This document shows, in pieces, positions 39,092-49,431 of a stretch of 64,000 nucleotides of DNA (position 1 is its first letter; each line of letters begins with the position of its first letter). Position numbers and translations under genes: made by a program. The stretch is from Methylomonas koyamae (lineage in GTDB: Bacteria; Pseudomonadota; Gammaproteobacteria; Methylococcales; Methylomonadaceae). The stretch is taken from NCBI RefSeq assembly GCF_001644025.1, contig NZ_LUUK01000179.1:32883-96882 (forward strand). Reading direction: 5' to 3'. Below the pieces are notes generated by a model. That model was not told the DNA's origin and ran no database searches. It saw nothing but the letters and a program-made list of their open reading frames with translations.

Positions 39092-40009
39092 TTAGGAGCT
39101 CGAGGCCCCGTTGGATTTGAATTTATTACGTAAGTCCAGCCAAGGATCGACGACGCCGCAAAGCGCGATTAACGCCATGACATGCGGAACGGCAACCAGC
39201 GTGATATATAACAGCGGCACCATGAAACGCGCCCAGTTACCGGCGGCGAATACCGCATGCAGCAAGGCCGTGCCTATCGTCGTGTACAACGCGAACAACA
39301 CCAGCAATACGTTCCAGCTTAGCTCGGAGGCAAGCCCGGACGTGACCGAGGCGAAACCCAGCAGGGCCAAGGTTGCGAAAGCCAGCGGCCGGTGTCCGGC
39401 AAGAGCGATGAACTCGCTACGAAAGCCGCCGGGGTTATACAACAAGGCTTGCCACCAGCGCGCCAAAAACAAGCCCAGCAACAGACCGTAAATGCTGCCG
39501 GCCGCGATGACGCCTGTCATATAATGCGCAAACTTATCCGCCGCCTCTTTTACATTAACCGCTGGAATATCCGGTTTGGCGGCCAACATGGGTTGTATCA
39601 GCAATTCGAGCACGCCGCGCCATAAACCGGCGGGCTCGCTCAAAAACAAATACACGGCGATTACCGCCAAAATACCCAGACCCACCGCCGTTTCAACCGC
39701 CACGCTGAGTAACCGGCCTTCCCGCAGCACAATGGCAATCAGCCAGACCGGCAACCACAACACTAAGCCGTACAACAGTGCGAATTGGTAACCGCCCAGC
39801 AACACCAAGCTCAATAAGCCGGCTGCCAGACAGGCGCAAATCAGTACGTACAAACCTTCGCTGGCGCCTCGCCGCAACGTGACCAAAGCCACCGAGGCCG
39901 AACTTACAATACTTGCCGGAGGAAAAGGCAGCGATAGCAACGCGGCGGTGGATGCCACCGTCATTGCCGACATCCGTCCTTTCATGATGAAAGTCGCTAA
40001 AAACCGCAC
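39092..40009 (-). CDS. DUF2232 family membrane protein
   Basis: 305 aa with about eight membrane helices. The start is a GTG at 40009 with a strong GGGGAGG about five bases ahead. It resembles the membrane proteins often found between rpsR and rplI in gammaproteobacteria (YybS-like). The role is unknown. Twenty bases follow the rpsR stop and 33 precede rplI, so it is in the same transcript. L-S-W-N-V-L-L-V-L-F-A-L-Y and the late K-F-K-S tail are visible. Confidence 0.85.
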   Translation of the reverse strand: MRFLATFIMKGRMSAMTVASTAALLSLPFPPASIVSSASVALVTLRRGASEGLYVLICACLAAGLLSLVLLGGYQFALLYGLVLWLPVWLIAIVLREGRLLSVAVETAVGLGILAVIAVYLFLSEPAGLWRGVLELLIQPMLAAKPDIPAVNVKEAADKFAHYMTGVIAAGSIYGLLLGLFLARWWQALLYNPGGFRSEFIALAGHRPLAFATLALLGFASVTSGLASELSWNVLLVLFALYTTIGTALLHAVFAAGNWARFMVPLLYITLVAVPHVMALIALCGVVDPWLDLRNKFKSNGASSS

Positions 40010-40029
40010 GCCGCCCTCCCCGGCGTCAA

Positions 40030-40260
40030 TTATTTATGCGCGTCGCAGAACGGCAGCAACGCCAGGAAGCGAGCCTGTTTGATCGCCGAGGTCAGTTGCC
40101 GTTGATATTTCGCGCTGGTACCGGTGATGCGGCTTGGGATAATCTTGCCGGTCTCGGTAATGTATTCGCTGAGCAGATCGAGATCTTTGTAATCGATGAC
40201 GATTGCGTCTTCGCCGCTGAAACGGCAACCCTTTTTACGTCTGATATTGTTACGTGCCAT
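40030..40260 (-). CDS. rpsR: Small ribosomal subunit protein S18
   Basis: 76 aa, starting [14 protein letters not shown]. Conserved D-Y-K-D-L-D-L-L and [13 protein letters not shown] are present. It forms a heterodimer with S6, encoded 18 bases upstream. Confidence 0.98.
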   Translation of the reverse strand: MARNNIRRKKGCRFSGEDAIVIDYKDLDLLSEYITETGKIIPSRITGTSAKYQRQLTSAIKQARFLALLPFCDAHK

Positions 40261-40278
40261 GTTATTACTCTCGATAAA

Positions 40279-40710
40279 TTATTCGGAATCGGTCGCTGCC
40301 GCTTCGGTTTCTTCCACAGCGGGTGCTTCTGGCTCTTCCTGCTCTTCCTCGACTTCGTCCTTGCCGCGGCCGCCGGATTTTTGGCCGTCGCCGCCGCTGG
40401 TGGCAATCGCGGAAGGCGCGGTCACGGCTTCTTTTTGCGCCAGGGTCTGGCTGCGCAGGATGGCATCGTTAAAACGGAAACCGGCTTCCAGTTCTTCGAG
40501 CGTGGCTTGGCCGCATTCGATATTCATCAGCACGTAATGGGCTTTGTGGATTTTTTTGATCGGGTAGGCCAAATGTCTACGGCCCCAATCTTCCAGTCGG
40601 TGGACTTTTCCGCCCGCCTCTTCGACGGTGGATTTGTAACGCTCTACCATAGCCGGCACCTGAGCACTTTGGTCAGGATGGACTAAGAAGACAATTTCGT
40701 AATGACGCAT
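40279..40710 (-). CDS. rpsF: Small ribosomal subunit protein S6 with acidic tail
   Basis: 143 aa. The first about 95 residues are the normal S6 fold ([15 protein letters not shown], and [10 protein letters not shown]). Beyond that is a low-complexity, Glu/Ala-rich tail (residues about 100-143, with [10 protein letters not shown]); E. coli S6 also ends in a Glu stretch that RimK extends. First gene of the operon. Confidence 0.97.
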   Translation of the reverse strand: MRHYEIVFLVHPDQSAQVPAMVERYKSTVEEAGGKVHRLEDWGRRHLAYPIKKIHKAHYVLMNIECGQATLEELEAGFRFNDAILRSQTLAQKEAVTAPSAIATSGGDGQKSGGRGKDEVEEEQEEPEAPAVEETEAAATDSE

Positions 40711-40837
40711 GATTTCTCCTTACGGTTTAAACAGCCTCCCGCCGTGGATTGGCGATGAAGCAAGGGATAGGACAAAATGCCCTAAAAAGCCGCCGATTAT
40801 AGAAAACTTAAGCACTGTAATGCAAAGGTTTTATACA

Positions 40838-40859
40838 CGGAGACCTAAAGCGGTCTCCG
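40838..40859 (-). terminator. Possible terminator after the globin gene
   Basis: CGGAGACC-GCTTTA-GGTCTCCG makes an eight-base-pair hairpin about 50 bases after the globin stop. The following bases are GTGTATAAAACC, with no real T-run, so it may be a processing or stabilising stem instead. Confidence 0.35.
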
Positions 40860-40911
40860 CTGATCGGTTTTAAAGGGTGGAAAGGGGTGATTTCCGGGCG
40901 AAGAACCCAGG

Positions 40912-41298
40912 CTAGCACGACTTGACTGGGTTGTAATCGAAAAACATGCCGTGTTTAAAACCTTCCGCCATCTGTTCCGCTTTGGCGATGGCCCGGCCGG
41001 CCGCTTCAGCCGGCAACGCTTCGACAGCGGTTTCCCTGAACAGCGCCAGCCAGCGATCGAAGTGTTCCAGCTTCAAGCGTAAACGGGCGTGCACCGGGTA
41101 AGGCGTACCGTGGTAACGATCGGTCTGCAACAAGGCATGCGACCAAAAGTTTTCGACGATGCGATGGTGCGCGTCCCAGTCGTCGATGGCGGCGTCGAAT
41201 ATCGCCTGCAGTTCCGGGTCAGCGGCGGCCTTTCCGTAAAAACGCCGCACCAAATCGGCGATGTGCGCTTCAGTTAAGGATTCATCAAGGGCATTCAT
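40912..41298 (-). CDS. Truncated haemoglobin, group III type
   Basis: 128 aa from the ATG at 41298 (M-N-A-L-D-E-S-L); an earlier in-frame start is less likely. The pattern I-A-D-L-V-R-R-F-Y-G-K, then D-W-D-A-H-H-R-I-V-E-N-F-W-S-H-A-L and H-F-D-R-W-L-A-L-F (proximal His in the last) matches trHbP proteins. These small globins bind oxygen or nitric oxide and may help in NO or reactive-oxygen defence. Single gene. Confidence 0.88.
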   Translation of the reverse strand: MNALDESLTEAHIADLVRRFYGKAAADPELQAIFDAAIDDWDAHHRIVENFWSHALLQTDRYHGTPYPVHARLRLKLEHFDRWLALFRETAVEALPAEAAGRAIAKAEQMAEGFKHGMFFDYNPVKSC

Positions 41299-41512
41299 TG
41301 GGGAATCTCGTTGTATTCGTAAGTAACACCGTACTGTCGTCATCGCACTTCAAGTTTCAGAGTCTTTTCCCGCACCCCGAGGTTGACGGAGCGGATGGGC
41401 CTCAATCTGAAATACAAAAGGTATAGTCGCCAACTCCCACGCCGCTTTAAATCCGCTGCCGCCGGCATCGGCCGGCGCCGAGCGATCGTAACTAGCGCCC
41501 AACAGGCCAGAC

Positions 41513-42244
41513 TCAGGCCAGCAACTTCAGCGTATCGAAAGTGCGCGCCATTTCCTCGCGCCCCACGTCGCCAGTCGCGGCCGGAAAAAATACGTCTTCA
41601 CCCACCAGCCACGCCGCTTGGCTATCCGCATCACCCAGCGCCATCATCACCGCGCGGTTCAACTCGTATAACTCCCAGGCGTAACCGGCATCGCGCAACG
41701 CCGATTGCATCGCGTTTTGAATCAAACCGCGGAAAGTGCGGTGCGGCTCGGAAATCGGCACCCGATCGGCGCGACCGGCAAATGCATCGACGCAAGCTTG
41801 CCGGTCGTAGGAAGCGTGTCCGCGACAGGCCAATGGCCGCACTTGATAAATCGCGCAAGCACCGCGCCGAATGAACGGGCAAGCCCGCCGCAACTTAACC
41901 CGCGCCGCTTCGTCCAATCCGGCGGTTTGACGATCGGCCTTGGCGAGCAGATCGGCCAGACCTAATTCGCTGTTCTGGCTCGCGGTCCAGCGAATGTAGC
42001 GTGCGATCAACAATACCTCCGGCGCGGTCGCGGTGACCCGCAACGTGCAACAGGTGGCGCAGCCCTTGTCGCAAGCGATGGGCGGATGGCCTTCGGTTTC
42101 TTCGGCGACGTTACCGTCAAAGCTACTGAAGGCCTGGGACAATAGGCCGTCGATCAAATCCGGGCGGCCGCGCCGCGCCGCCAATGTATCGGCAAACGCC
42201 TCGCTCTGCGCGGCGAAAAAACCCAAGCAATCGTCTTCGTTCAT
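41513..42244 (-). CDS. YkgJ-family Cys-cluster protein
   Basis: 243 aa from the ATG at 42244 with GGGAGG close ahead; a GTG five codons earlier is possible. The YkgJ cluster C-D-K-G-C-A-T-C-C and later A-C-P-F-I, G-A-C-A-I-Y-Q-V-R-P-L-A-C-R-G-H supply Cys for a metal or iron-sulphur site (the family is annotated as zinc- or iron-chelating). No enzyme role is established. Confidence 0.85.
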   Translation of the reverse strand: MNEDDCLGFFAAQSEAFADTLAARRGRPDLIDGLLSQAFSSFDGNVAEETEGHPPIACDKGCATCCTLRVTATAPEVLLIARYIRWTASQNSELGLADLLAKADRQTAGLDEAARVKLRRACPFIRRGACAIYQVRPLACRGHASYDRQACVDAFAGRADRVPISEPHRTFRGLIQNAMQSALRDAGYAWELYELNRAVMMALGDADSQAAWLVGEDVFFPAATGDVGREEMARTFDTLKLLA

Positions 42245-42353
42245 CCCGCCTCCCGGCACGCGTTACGGAGGGCCATCGCCCCTTCGGTTAAATTACCACG
42301 CGTATTCTATGGGAAAGAGCTGCATTGCGCCTAGAGGAGAAACCGGTAGTGGT

Positions 42354-42500
42354 TAATTCTAGCTTGTCAGATTCTCGGTAGTGCTCGTCATTTCGGCAGG
42401 GATTGCCGAAAAATCCAGACTCCACTGACGGATCGAAGCTTGCCATCCATGGCACTGGATGCCCGCATCCCGGCGGGCATGACGGCGTTGCTTAAATCTG
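42354..42500. repeat. MITE-like dispersed repeat, copy B
   Basis: Starts TAATTCTAGCTTGTCAGATT, nearly the same as copy C, and contains ATGCCCGCATCCCGGCGGGCAT. The right terminal repeat is eroded: it ends near AAATCTG and the CTAG end is not found. About 147 bases. Confidence 0.7.
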
Positions 42501-42578
42501 AATAAAAGAGCGACTTCGACACTATATAGCTTGCTCCTTGCGCCAAACACAAACGTATCAGGCCGGCGGGGTGGTGGT

Positions 42579-44265
42579 TTAAAACTCCACCTTGACCATG
42601 CCCATCACCGTCGTCGGCGCGCCTGGCATGATGCCGTAACCAATAGGCACCAGCGATAAAGCGCCATTGGTACTTTCGTAATAGCCCTTGTCCAATATGT
42701 TGTAGACGTTGATTTGGGTGGTCAACTTGGTTTTTCCGACTTTGAAGCCCTAGCTGGCCATCAAGTCCACGGTCGCGTAACCCGGCAATTGAATATCATT
42801 GGTCAAATCACCTTCGCGCTGATCCCGCATCACCACGCCCGCGCCGAATTTCAAGCCGCGCAGAGCCGTGTCCTGCAATTCGTAGGTATTCCAAAGCGAG
42901 GCGGCGTTGCGCGGCACGTTGGGTAAGCGGTGGCCTACGTTGCCGGTACCGCCTGAGCTGTCGCTGTCGTTGATGACTCGGGCATCGACGTAAGCGTAAT
43001 TGCCGATCACCCGCCAACCCGGCAATATCTCGCCGGCCAGATCCAGTTCCACGCCGCGACTGCGGACTTCGCCGATTGCCACCATCGCGCCGTTCAACAA
43101 GCCCAGCGGACTGGTATCCGGTATCGGCAGGTTTTGCTTGGTAATCTCGAACCAGGCCAACGATCCGGTCAGTTTGCCGTCGAACCATTCGGTTTTGACG
43201 CCGGCTTCGTATTGTTGCGCGGTCAAGGCCGGCAAGGGTTGCTGATTGGCATTGTGGCCTTGGCTCAAACCGAAGTTCTCGACGTAATTGCCGTAGACGC
43301 TCAACTCGTTGAACGGTTGCCAGACAATGCCGAAGCGGGGTTTGACGGCGGTTTCGGCGTTGGACACCGGCGTATACGACTGTAACGGCCGATTAGGATC
43401 GGCAAAGTGTACGTCCTTGGCGGCTGCCGATCGGCACGAACTGCGGATTCAAATCGCTGAGCGGCAAATACGAGATGTCGAAACGGTGATTGATTTTCCA
43501 ATGGTCGTTAAAAGCGTGCGACCGGTCGAACCCAAAACTGATGCGTTCCGAATCCAGATTGTTATTGGGTCCGGACAAGTTCAAGGAATTTCGCAACGCG
43601 AACGGTCGATTATTGTTATTCGGAGCCAGAAATCCGTAGTCGGTGGCATTGTTGCTGCGCTGGTATTCCAGATGTAGATCCAAACTGGTTCGATCGGAAA
43701 TATTCCAACGTAGATTCGGCGCCAGAAACACCCGCTCGTGTTCGACAAAATCGCGATACGAACCGCTGTTCTCGTAGGCCAGATTGACCCTGTATAACAG
43801 CGACTTGTCGTCGGTGATCGGCCCGGTCGAATCGATTGTAGTGCGATAAAAGCCGTAGGAACCAAACTGCTGCGCGACGGCGGTATGCGGTTCGTCCAAG
43901 GTTTTTTTGGTGACTAGATTAACGATGCCGCCGGGCTCCATCCGCCCGTACAGAATCGACGCCGGCCCTTTTAACACCTCCACTTTTTGGATATTCGCCA
44001 ACTCGCGAAAACCGTCGGCAATACGGATGCTGGGCACCCGCATGCCGTCCCGGTAGTAATCCTGGGTCACGAAGCCGCGAATCACCCAACCGTTTTGCTG
44101 GCCGTAGGCCGCGCCGACGCCGCCGGCCGGAATCACGCCGCTGACGTTCTCAAGGGCTTTATCCAATCTGACCGACTGCCGGTCTTCCAACACCTGCTTA
44201 GGGACGACTTGTATCGAAAACGGCGTTTCCATGACCGGCGTGTCGGTTTTGGTGGCGGTCGACGA
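42579..44265 (-). pseudogene. TonB-dependent siderophore receptor pseudogene
   Basis: The same family as the intact receptor at 45702-48179. The upstream part (43393-44265) begins in the plug region with K-T-D-T-P-V-M-E-T-P-F-S and keeps V-L-K-G-P-A-S-I-L-Y-G-R-M-E-P-G-G-I-V-N. It breaks at about 43430 by a frameshift with the middle barrel strands missing. The second part (42750-43367) carries strands to D-L-M-A-S, where an in-frame TAG at about 42750 replaces a Tyr codon; the last barrel portion runs on to G-M-V-K-V-E-F and a stop at 42579. Signal peptide and STN domain are absent. Dead by a frameshift, an internal deletion, a nonsense codon and loss of the 5' end. Confidence 0.9.
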
Positions 44266-44334
44266 GTTACGCAAGCGACGGAAGACTGGCCACACGCTAA
44301 ATCGCTTCGATGCTCGGACCAATCAAAACCGCAT

Positions 44335-45627
44335 TCATCGGCCCGACGTTACCGAACCCATCGCGCGCAAAGTTCGCTTGGCCCGCCGTTTTTGGCGCCA
44401 GCGTATCACGCCGGTAACGAATAATACCGGACAAGCCAAACCGCTCGACAACACCAGAATCCGCCCCGGCCAACCGAAGGCATGGCCGCTATGCAAGGGC
44501 CATTGCCAATCGTAGAAAACGTCGGCGTTGGAGCCGGTGCCGGAATCGTAGACTTTCAGAACTTCGCCGCTGTATTGATCGACGGCAATCTCCCGATAGC
44601 CGACAAAGCGGCTTAATTCGTCGACATCGCGCTTCATGACCCTGAACACGTCGGTTCTGTCTTTGGGGGCATTCAACATCCACAGCCGGCCGCCAGGGTA
44701 GCTTTTCTGCACGATCGCTTCCACCCGCGACGAGCTTATCGCCACTTGTCCCTCAACCGGAGTGGCACTATCTATGGTTTCCGGAATACCGCTGTAGGCA
44801 TTGGGCCGGGTCATCGTCGAGAACGGCTTGACTACTACGTCTACTCGCTCAGGCAGGGTCATGTAAATACCGGAAAACAATACCGGCAATAACACGATGC
44901 TGAAATAGAAGCCGGCGGTTTTATGCAGATCGAAGTTAAACCTGACCGAGCCCACCTTGGCTTTAAATGTCAGTGCTTGTCTGAATTTGCCGGTAAGCGG
45001 CCACCAGACGATCAAGCCGGTCAATACCGAAATAATCGAAAATGCGCCGAGAATCGCGACGATAGTGCCGCCGCTTTTGCCCATCAGCAAACACCAATGC
45101 AGTTGCATGATGAAACTGACCAAGGGCCGACCCCAGTATCGATCTTTCGGATGCCAGAGTTGTAAGCCCTGAACTCGCGCGGTGTAAGGATCGACGAAAA
45201 TGTAATAGCCGTCGCCCTTGCCTGACGGGGTTTGTTCCCGGACAAAATATAAAAATTTATAGGCAATATCGGCTTTGCGTGGGTAGTACACTTTAAAAAA
45301 GTGGCTGCCCGCCGGTTTAGCGTTTTCGGCCGCCGCGACTATGTCATCCAATGGGCGTAAATTGCGCCGCCCCTCGGCCGGTAAGGATACGACCGACAAC
45401 TCCGGGTTCAAAATCTCCTGCAGTTCCTGGTAGAACACCAGGATGCCGCCGGTCAGACCGACAACGGCCAGCAACAATCCCGCGCTCAAGCCGAGATAAA
45501 GATGAAACGCCAGCCAGCGTTTCCGACGGGCTTTGAGCGCGTTTAAACGGCGGGCGGAAACTGCCGACGAAGCAAGCTCAGCCATTCGCGAGTAATTCTC
45601 GGATGCTGGTTTCATGGCGATTTTCAT
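44335..45627 (-). CDS. PepSY-domain membrane protein, iron-related
   Basis: 430 aa from the ATG at 45627 (M-K-I-A-M-K-P-A-S); the true start is uncertain because neither this nor nearby starts have a clear ribosome-binding site, though an AGGAGG lies at about 45686. An N-terminal helix is at about 45-65 and the others follow a periplasmic PepSY part; M-Q-L-H-W-C, D-L-H-K-T-A-G and W-P-L-H-S-G-H give several His candidates. It follows a TonB receptor and is followed by a dead second receptor, so it is the fourth gene of fecI-fecR-receptor-PepSY. Confidence 0.85.
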   Translation of the reverse strand: MKIAMKPASENYSRMAELASSAVSARRLNALKARRKRWLAFHLYLGLSAGLLLAVVGLTGGILVFYQELQEILNPELSVVSLPAEGRRNLRPLDDIVAAAENAKPAGSHFFKVYYPRKADIAYKFLYFVREQTPSGKGDGYYIFVDPYTARVQGLQLWHPKDRYWGRPLVSFIMQLHWCLLMGKSGGTIVAILGAFSIISVLTGLIVWWPLTGKFRQALTFKAKVGSVRFNFDLHKTAGFYFSIVLLPVLFSGIYMTLPERVDVVVKPFSTMTRPNAYSGIPETIDSATPVEGQVAISSSRVEAIVQKSYPGGRLWMLNAPKDRTDVFRVMKRDVDELSRFVGYREIAVDQYSGEVLKVYDSGTGSNADVFYDWQWPLHSGHAFGWPGRILVLSSGLACPVLFVTGVIRWRQKRRAKRTLRAMGSVTSGR

Positions 45628-45701
45628 AAACGTCAATGACTGAAAAATACGACACGGCGTGTGAACATGCGCTTCGCGCACCCTCCTATACCGGTTCCCG
45701 A

Positions 45702-48179
45702 TTAGAACTCGACCTTAACCGAACCCATGAAAGATCGAGGCGTGCCCCAGGTTGCACGGGTTTGAAAAGGCATCGCAAATCCGTCGTGGACATACTCCTT
45801 ATCCAGCAAATTGGTCACGTTGAGCTGTAACGTGACATTGGTTTTCGCCACCGTCCGCGTGTAGGCCGCCAATAGATCGATGACGCCGTAACCGGCAAAA
45901 CTAAAGTCGTGATTGTCGAAAGTGGCTTTCTTGTCGCTGACCAACTCCAAACCCGCCCCAACCTTGAATCCGCGCAGAGACTCCTGCTGGAAATCGTATG
46001 TCGTCCACAGCGTGGAAGTGTGTTTGGGAATGCCGCGAAAACCGCCGCCAACTCTGATGTTATTCGGGTTGTTTTCTTTAAGAACTTCGGTTTCGGTGTA
46101 TGCATAAGTGGCGATAGCGTTCCATCCCGGCAAAATTTCGCCTTTGACATCCACCTCAACGCCTCGGCTTTGCGCTTCGCCAGTCGCAACCGCGAAGCTC
46201 GGATTGAGTAAATCGGTGGTCGCGATGTTCCGCTTGGTCAATTGATAATAGGCGACCGTACTGGTCAACCGATCTTCGAAAAATGCGGTTTTAAAGCCGA
46301 CCTCCCACTGTTCCGCGGTTTCCGGCGGCAAAAACGATTTATCGCTGGTTAAATTGCCATTGGTGACGCCAAAGTTTTCGACGTAGTTTCCATAGAGGCT
46401 CAGCCAGTTAATAGGTTGCCAAAGAACCCCCACCTGCGGCGTCACCGCATCGGCTTTCTGGCCGACGGTTCCGGCGAGCACGTCATACTGCTCCACATTC
46501 TGATAGCGAAATCCGCCCATGACGTGGACGTTATAAGGCAGTTTGATTTGATCTTGCAGATAAATCCCGTAAAAGTCGGTTTGGGTATGAAACGACTGGC
46601 TGGCGCGCGTCGTTGGGTCGATGGGCGGATTGCCGGTATGGACGGGGTTGTAAATGTCGATGGTGCTCGCGGCCGTGCTGCTGTAACCGACGGAATTGAT
46701 GTCTTGCAAATAATAATCGCCGCCAATCAACAAGGTGTGTTTTAGAAATCCGGTATCGAAATGGCCGGTCAAATTGGTGGTCGTGAAATAGCTATCGTTT
46801 GTGAAAAAGTCGCTGGTGAGTAAGCGTCTGTTCAACGTGCGCTGGTCGGCTTGCAGCGTGCCGGGTAACATCACCACGCGGTCTCGATCCAACAACTGGA
46901 TATTCAACTGCTCGGTCAATACCCAATCGTCGTTAAATTTATGAGTAAGATTCAAGCCGATCAGCTTGTCTTCGACATGGTTGCGGTTGTCCTCCATCAA
47001 ATTCCGTTCGCGCGGAATGTCCGCCAAACGCGGATTGATCCAGGAGCCGTCCGCCCTGGTGCCGTCGATAATTAACGGTCGGGCATGCAGATCGTACACA
47101 TTGTTTTCCTTACGGTACTCCAGCTCTAACAGCGCGGTCGTAGCTGGACTGATATTCCATTGCAGTACCGGCGCAACGAACAGTTTGTCGTAATCGACGT
47201 TTTCCCGAAACGAACCGCTTTTTTCGAAGGCGAGGTTCATTCGGTACAGCAAATCTTTATTGTCGGTCACCGGTCCGGTGGCGTCGAGGCTGGAGCGGAA
47301 CAAATCAAACGAACCGAATTGCTGCTGGAACGCGTAATACGCGGTATCCAGCGGTTTTTTTGTGACGATATTGAGCATGCCGCCGGGCTCGACGCGGCCG
47401 TACAACATCGCGGCGGGGCCTTTCAGTACTTCCAGACTTTGCACGTTCGCCATGTTTCGCGTGCCTTCCGGGCCGGATGCGTCGATACGAAAGCCGTTGC
47501 GAAACAAGTTGTAGTTATAGAAGCCGCGTATGGTCACTTGGTCCGTCAAACCGCCCGCCGCCTGACCGGTGGTCACGCCGCTAACGTATTTGACGGCCTG
47601 ATCGATTTTTATCGCTTGATTATCATCCAACACCGCTTTCGGAATCACCTGGACGTTGAGCGGCGTCTCCATGATCGGCGTGTCGGTTTTGGTCGCGAAT
47701 GAGGTGTTGGGTACCGAGTAATCCTTGTTGAATGGGTCGGTGGCGTCGTATTGTCTTTTGCCGGACACCATCACGGCGGACATGGTCGTTAAATCCGTGG
47801 AGCGTGAGCTTGGCGCTGTTTGTAAGGTCACGCTATTTCGGCCGGTTAAGCGATAACTCAGTCCAGTCCCTCTCAACAATATCTCCAACGCCTGTTGCGG
47901 CAAGTAGTCGCCATTGACTACATTGGAGCGCGCGTTTTTCGCCAAACCTGCCGGAAAACCCACTTGCCAGTCGCTGGCCTCGATGAATGCGTTCAGCGCG
48001 TCTTCCAGCGCTTGCGCGGGGATCTGGAAATGGCGGACGGCGTCGGTTTGGCTGGCCGGTTCGGTATGGCCGGATTGAAACGGCGATAGCGTCAACATGC
48101 CGCCGAGGGTCAGCGCGATGGCCGCGCTCAAGCCGCGCGAACCTTGAGAATGGCGGATTTCAGTGGACTTTTCGATCAT
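45702..48179 (-). CDS. TonB-dependent siderophore receptor with STN domain
   Basis: 825 aa from the ATG at 48179 with GGAGAGATC ahead; an ORF start farther upstream is unsupported. Signal peptide ends near residues 35-40. The STN domain (F-Q-I-P-A-Q-A-L-E-D-A-L, about 52-100) allows signalling to FecR. The plug has V-L-K-G-P-A-A-M-L-Y-G-R-V-E-P-G-G and the barrel ends G-S-V-K-V-E-F, giving the C-terminal aromatic residue needed for outer-membrane assembly. Ligand is a ferric siderophore of unknown type. Together with fecI and fecR it forms a self-inducing surface-signalling system. Confidence 0.93.
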   Translation of the reverse strand: MIEKSTEIRHSQGSRGLSAAIALTLGGMLTLSPFQSGHTEPASQTDAVRHFQIPAQALEDALNAFIEASDWQVGFPAGLAKNARSNVVNGDYLPQQALEILLRGTGLSYRLTGRNSVTLQTAPSSRSTDLTTMSAVMVSGKRQYDATDPFNKDYSVPNTSFATKTDTPIMETPLNVQVIPKAVLDDNQAIKIDQAVKYVSGVTTGQAAGGLTDQVTIRGFYNYNLFRNGFRIDASGPEGTRNMANVQSLEVLKGPAAMLYGRVEPGGMLNIVTKKPLDTAYYAFQQQFGSFDLFRSSLDATGPVTDNKDLLYRMNLAFEKSGSFRENVDYDKLFVAPVLQWNISPATTALLELEYRKENNVYDLHARPLIIDGTRADGSWINPRLADIPRERNLMEDNRNHVEDKLIGLNLTHKFNDDWVLTEQLNIQLLDRDRVVMLPGTLQADQRTLNRRLLTSDFFTNDSYFTTTNLTGHFDTGFLKHTLLIGGDYYLQDINSVGYSSTAASTIDIYNPVHTGNPPIDPTTRASQSFHTQTDFYGIYLQDQIKLPYNVHVMGGFRYQNVEQYDVLAGTVGQKADAVTPQVGVLWQPINWLSLYGNYVENFGVTNGNLTSDKSFLPPETAEQWEVGFKTAFFEDRLTSTVAYYQLTKRNIATTDLLNPSFAVATGEAQSRGVEVDVKGEILPGWNAIATYAYTETEVLKENNPNNIRVGGGFRGIPKHTSTLWTTYDFQQESLRGFKVGAGLELVSDKKATFDNHDFSFAGYGVIDLLAAYTRTVAKTNVTLQLNVTNLLDKEYVHDGFAMPFQTRATWGTPRSFMGSVKVEF

Positions 48180-48408
48180 GATCTCTCCGGTATCGTTGGT
48201 AACGTAGACGGCGCCAATTCGGCGCATGGTTACCGAGACGTACCGGAAAGCGGATCACACACTTGCCAGATAAAATATTTTTGCCGCTTTTGCCGAAGGC
48301 ACAGTTCGGCTCGGTCGGGAGAAGCCCAAATGCCGAGGACCGAGCCGAATGACCATGCGAAGACGCATGCTCCGGGCAAATACGATTTTTGGCGGGACAG
48401 CCTATGCC

Positions 48409-49368
48409 TTAGCGTTTTAACACCGTCAGGTACCCGTCCAAACCGTAGACTTTGGCGCCGGCGATGTCGGCCAGCGTCCGGACCAGCGCGGCGGTGTCCT
48501 GTAATTTGTAGTTGCCGGTGATCCGGATTTGCCCGAGGTCGGCGTCGGCGACGACGATGGCACCAGGATGGTAGCGGTCCAGTTCGGCGATGACATCGGC
48601 GAGCGATTTATCCTTGAAAATCAAGCGCCCCTTCAGCCAGGCAAAGCGTTGCTCCGCATCGCTGGCCGCCGGTTCCGATACGCCGGCCGCCGAAATGTCG
48701 CTATGCTGACCGGCCCGTACGGTCCGGCTTTCGCCGCGTTCGGCGCTGCAAACGACCACGCCGCTTTCGACGTCGACCGACGTGGTCGCGCCGTCGCGCA
48801 CGCTGAAACGGGTTCCAACCACACTGACCGTGCCTTGCTCGGCGCGCACCACGAAGGGCCGGGCTTTGTCCGGTTGTACTTCGAAATATGCCTCCCCTTT
48901 CAACAAGGTCACGCCGCGCCGGCCGTCGGTGTAGTCGAGCGTCACCGCGCTGTCGGTATTTAAAATCAGCGCGGAACCGTCGGAGAGTATTTCCCGGCGC
49001 TGTTTGCCGGCCGCGGTGGCAACATCCGCGCGCAGTACGTCTATCCAGCCGGCGGCGAACGCCAGCCAGCCGCAGGTCAGCATCACACCGGCCGCGGCCG
49101 CCCAACCGGCCGTAAAGCGCTTGACCGGCATCGGCAACGGAATCGCCGCGTACTGCCCTAGCGCGACGGTCAAGGCCGACGAGTGCCACAGCGCTTCGGC
49201 GCGTTCGTAAGCCTGCCGGTGTTCCGGCGATAGCTGCAACCAATCAGCAAAATCCCGGCGCGCGCTGGCGTCGGCCGGTTCGCCGCTCAGGCGAGTCAGC
49301 CAGGCCAAGGCCTCGCGGTCAAGGGCGGACAGCTCGGGTGGAAATGAAGAATCGGTTGCGGTGGACAT
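48409..49368 (-). CDS. fecR: FecR-type anti-sigma/sigma regulator
   Basis: 319 aa from the ATG at 49368; a GTG at 49428, close behind fecI, is an alternative. The N-terminal cytoplasmic part holds A-L-A-W-L-T-R-L-S-G-E and W-L-Q-L-S-P-E-H-R-Q-A-Y, the sigma-binding part of FecR. A membrane segment follows (about 100-120: A-A-G-V-M-L-T-C-G-W-L-A-F-A-A-G), then the periplasmic FecR domain (R-R-E-I-L-S-D-G-S-A-L-I-L-N-T-D-S-A) and a C-terminal secretin-like STN-type part that touches the receptor. It sits between fecI and the receptor. Confidence 0.92.
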   Translation of the reverse strand: MSTATDSSFPPELSALDREALAWLTRLSGEPADASARRDFADWLQLSPEHRQAYERAEALWHSSALTVALGQYAAIPLPMPVKRFTAGWAAAAGVMLTCGWLAFAAGWIDVLRADVATAAGKQRREILSDGSALILNTDSAVTLDYTDGRRGVTLLKGEAYFEVQPDKARPFVVRAEQGTVSVVGTRFSVRDGATTSVDVESGVVVCSAERGESRTVRAGQHSDISAAGVSEPAASDAEQRFAWLKGRLIFKDKSLADVIAELDRYHPGAIVVADADLGQIRITGNYKLQDTAALVRTLADIAGAKVYGLDGYLTVLKR

Positions 49369-49431
49369 CGACGATTGGGCGGAAGTGACGACGGATAGTA
49401 TCAGCTTAGCGGGTCGGCATGCATGCACGGC

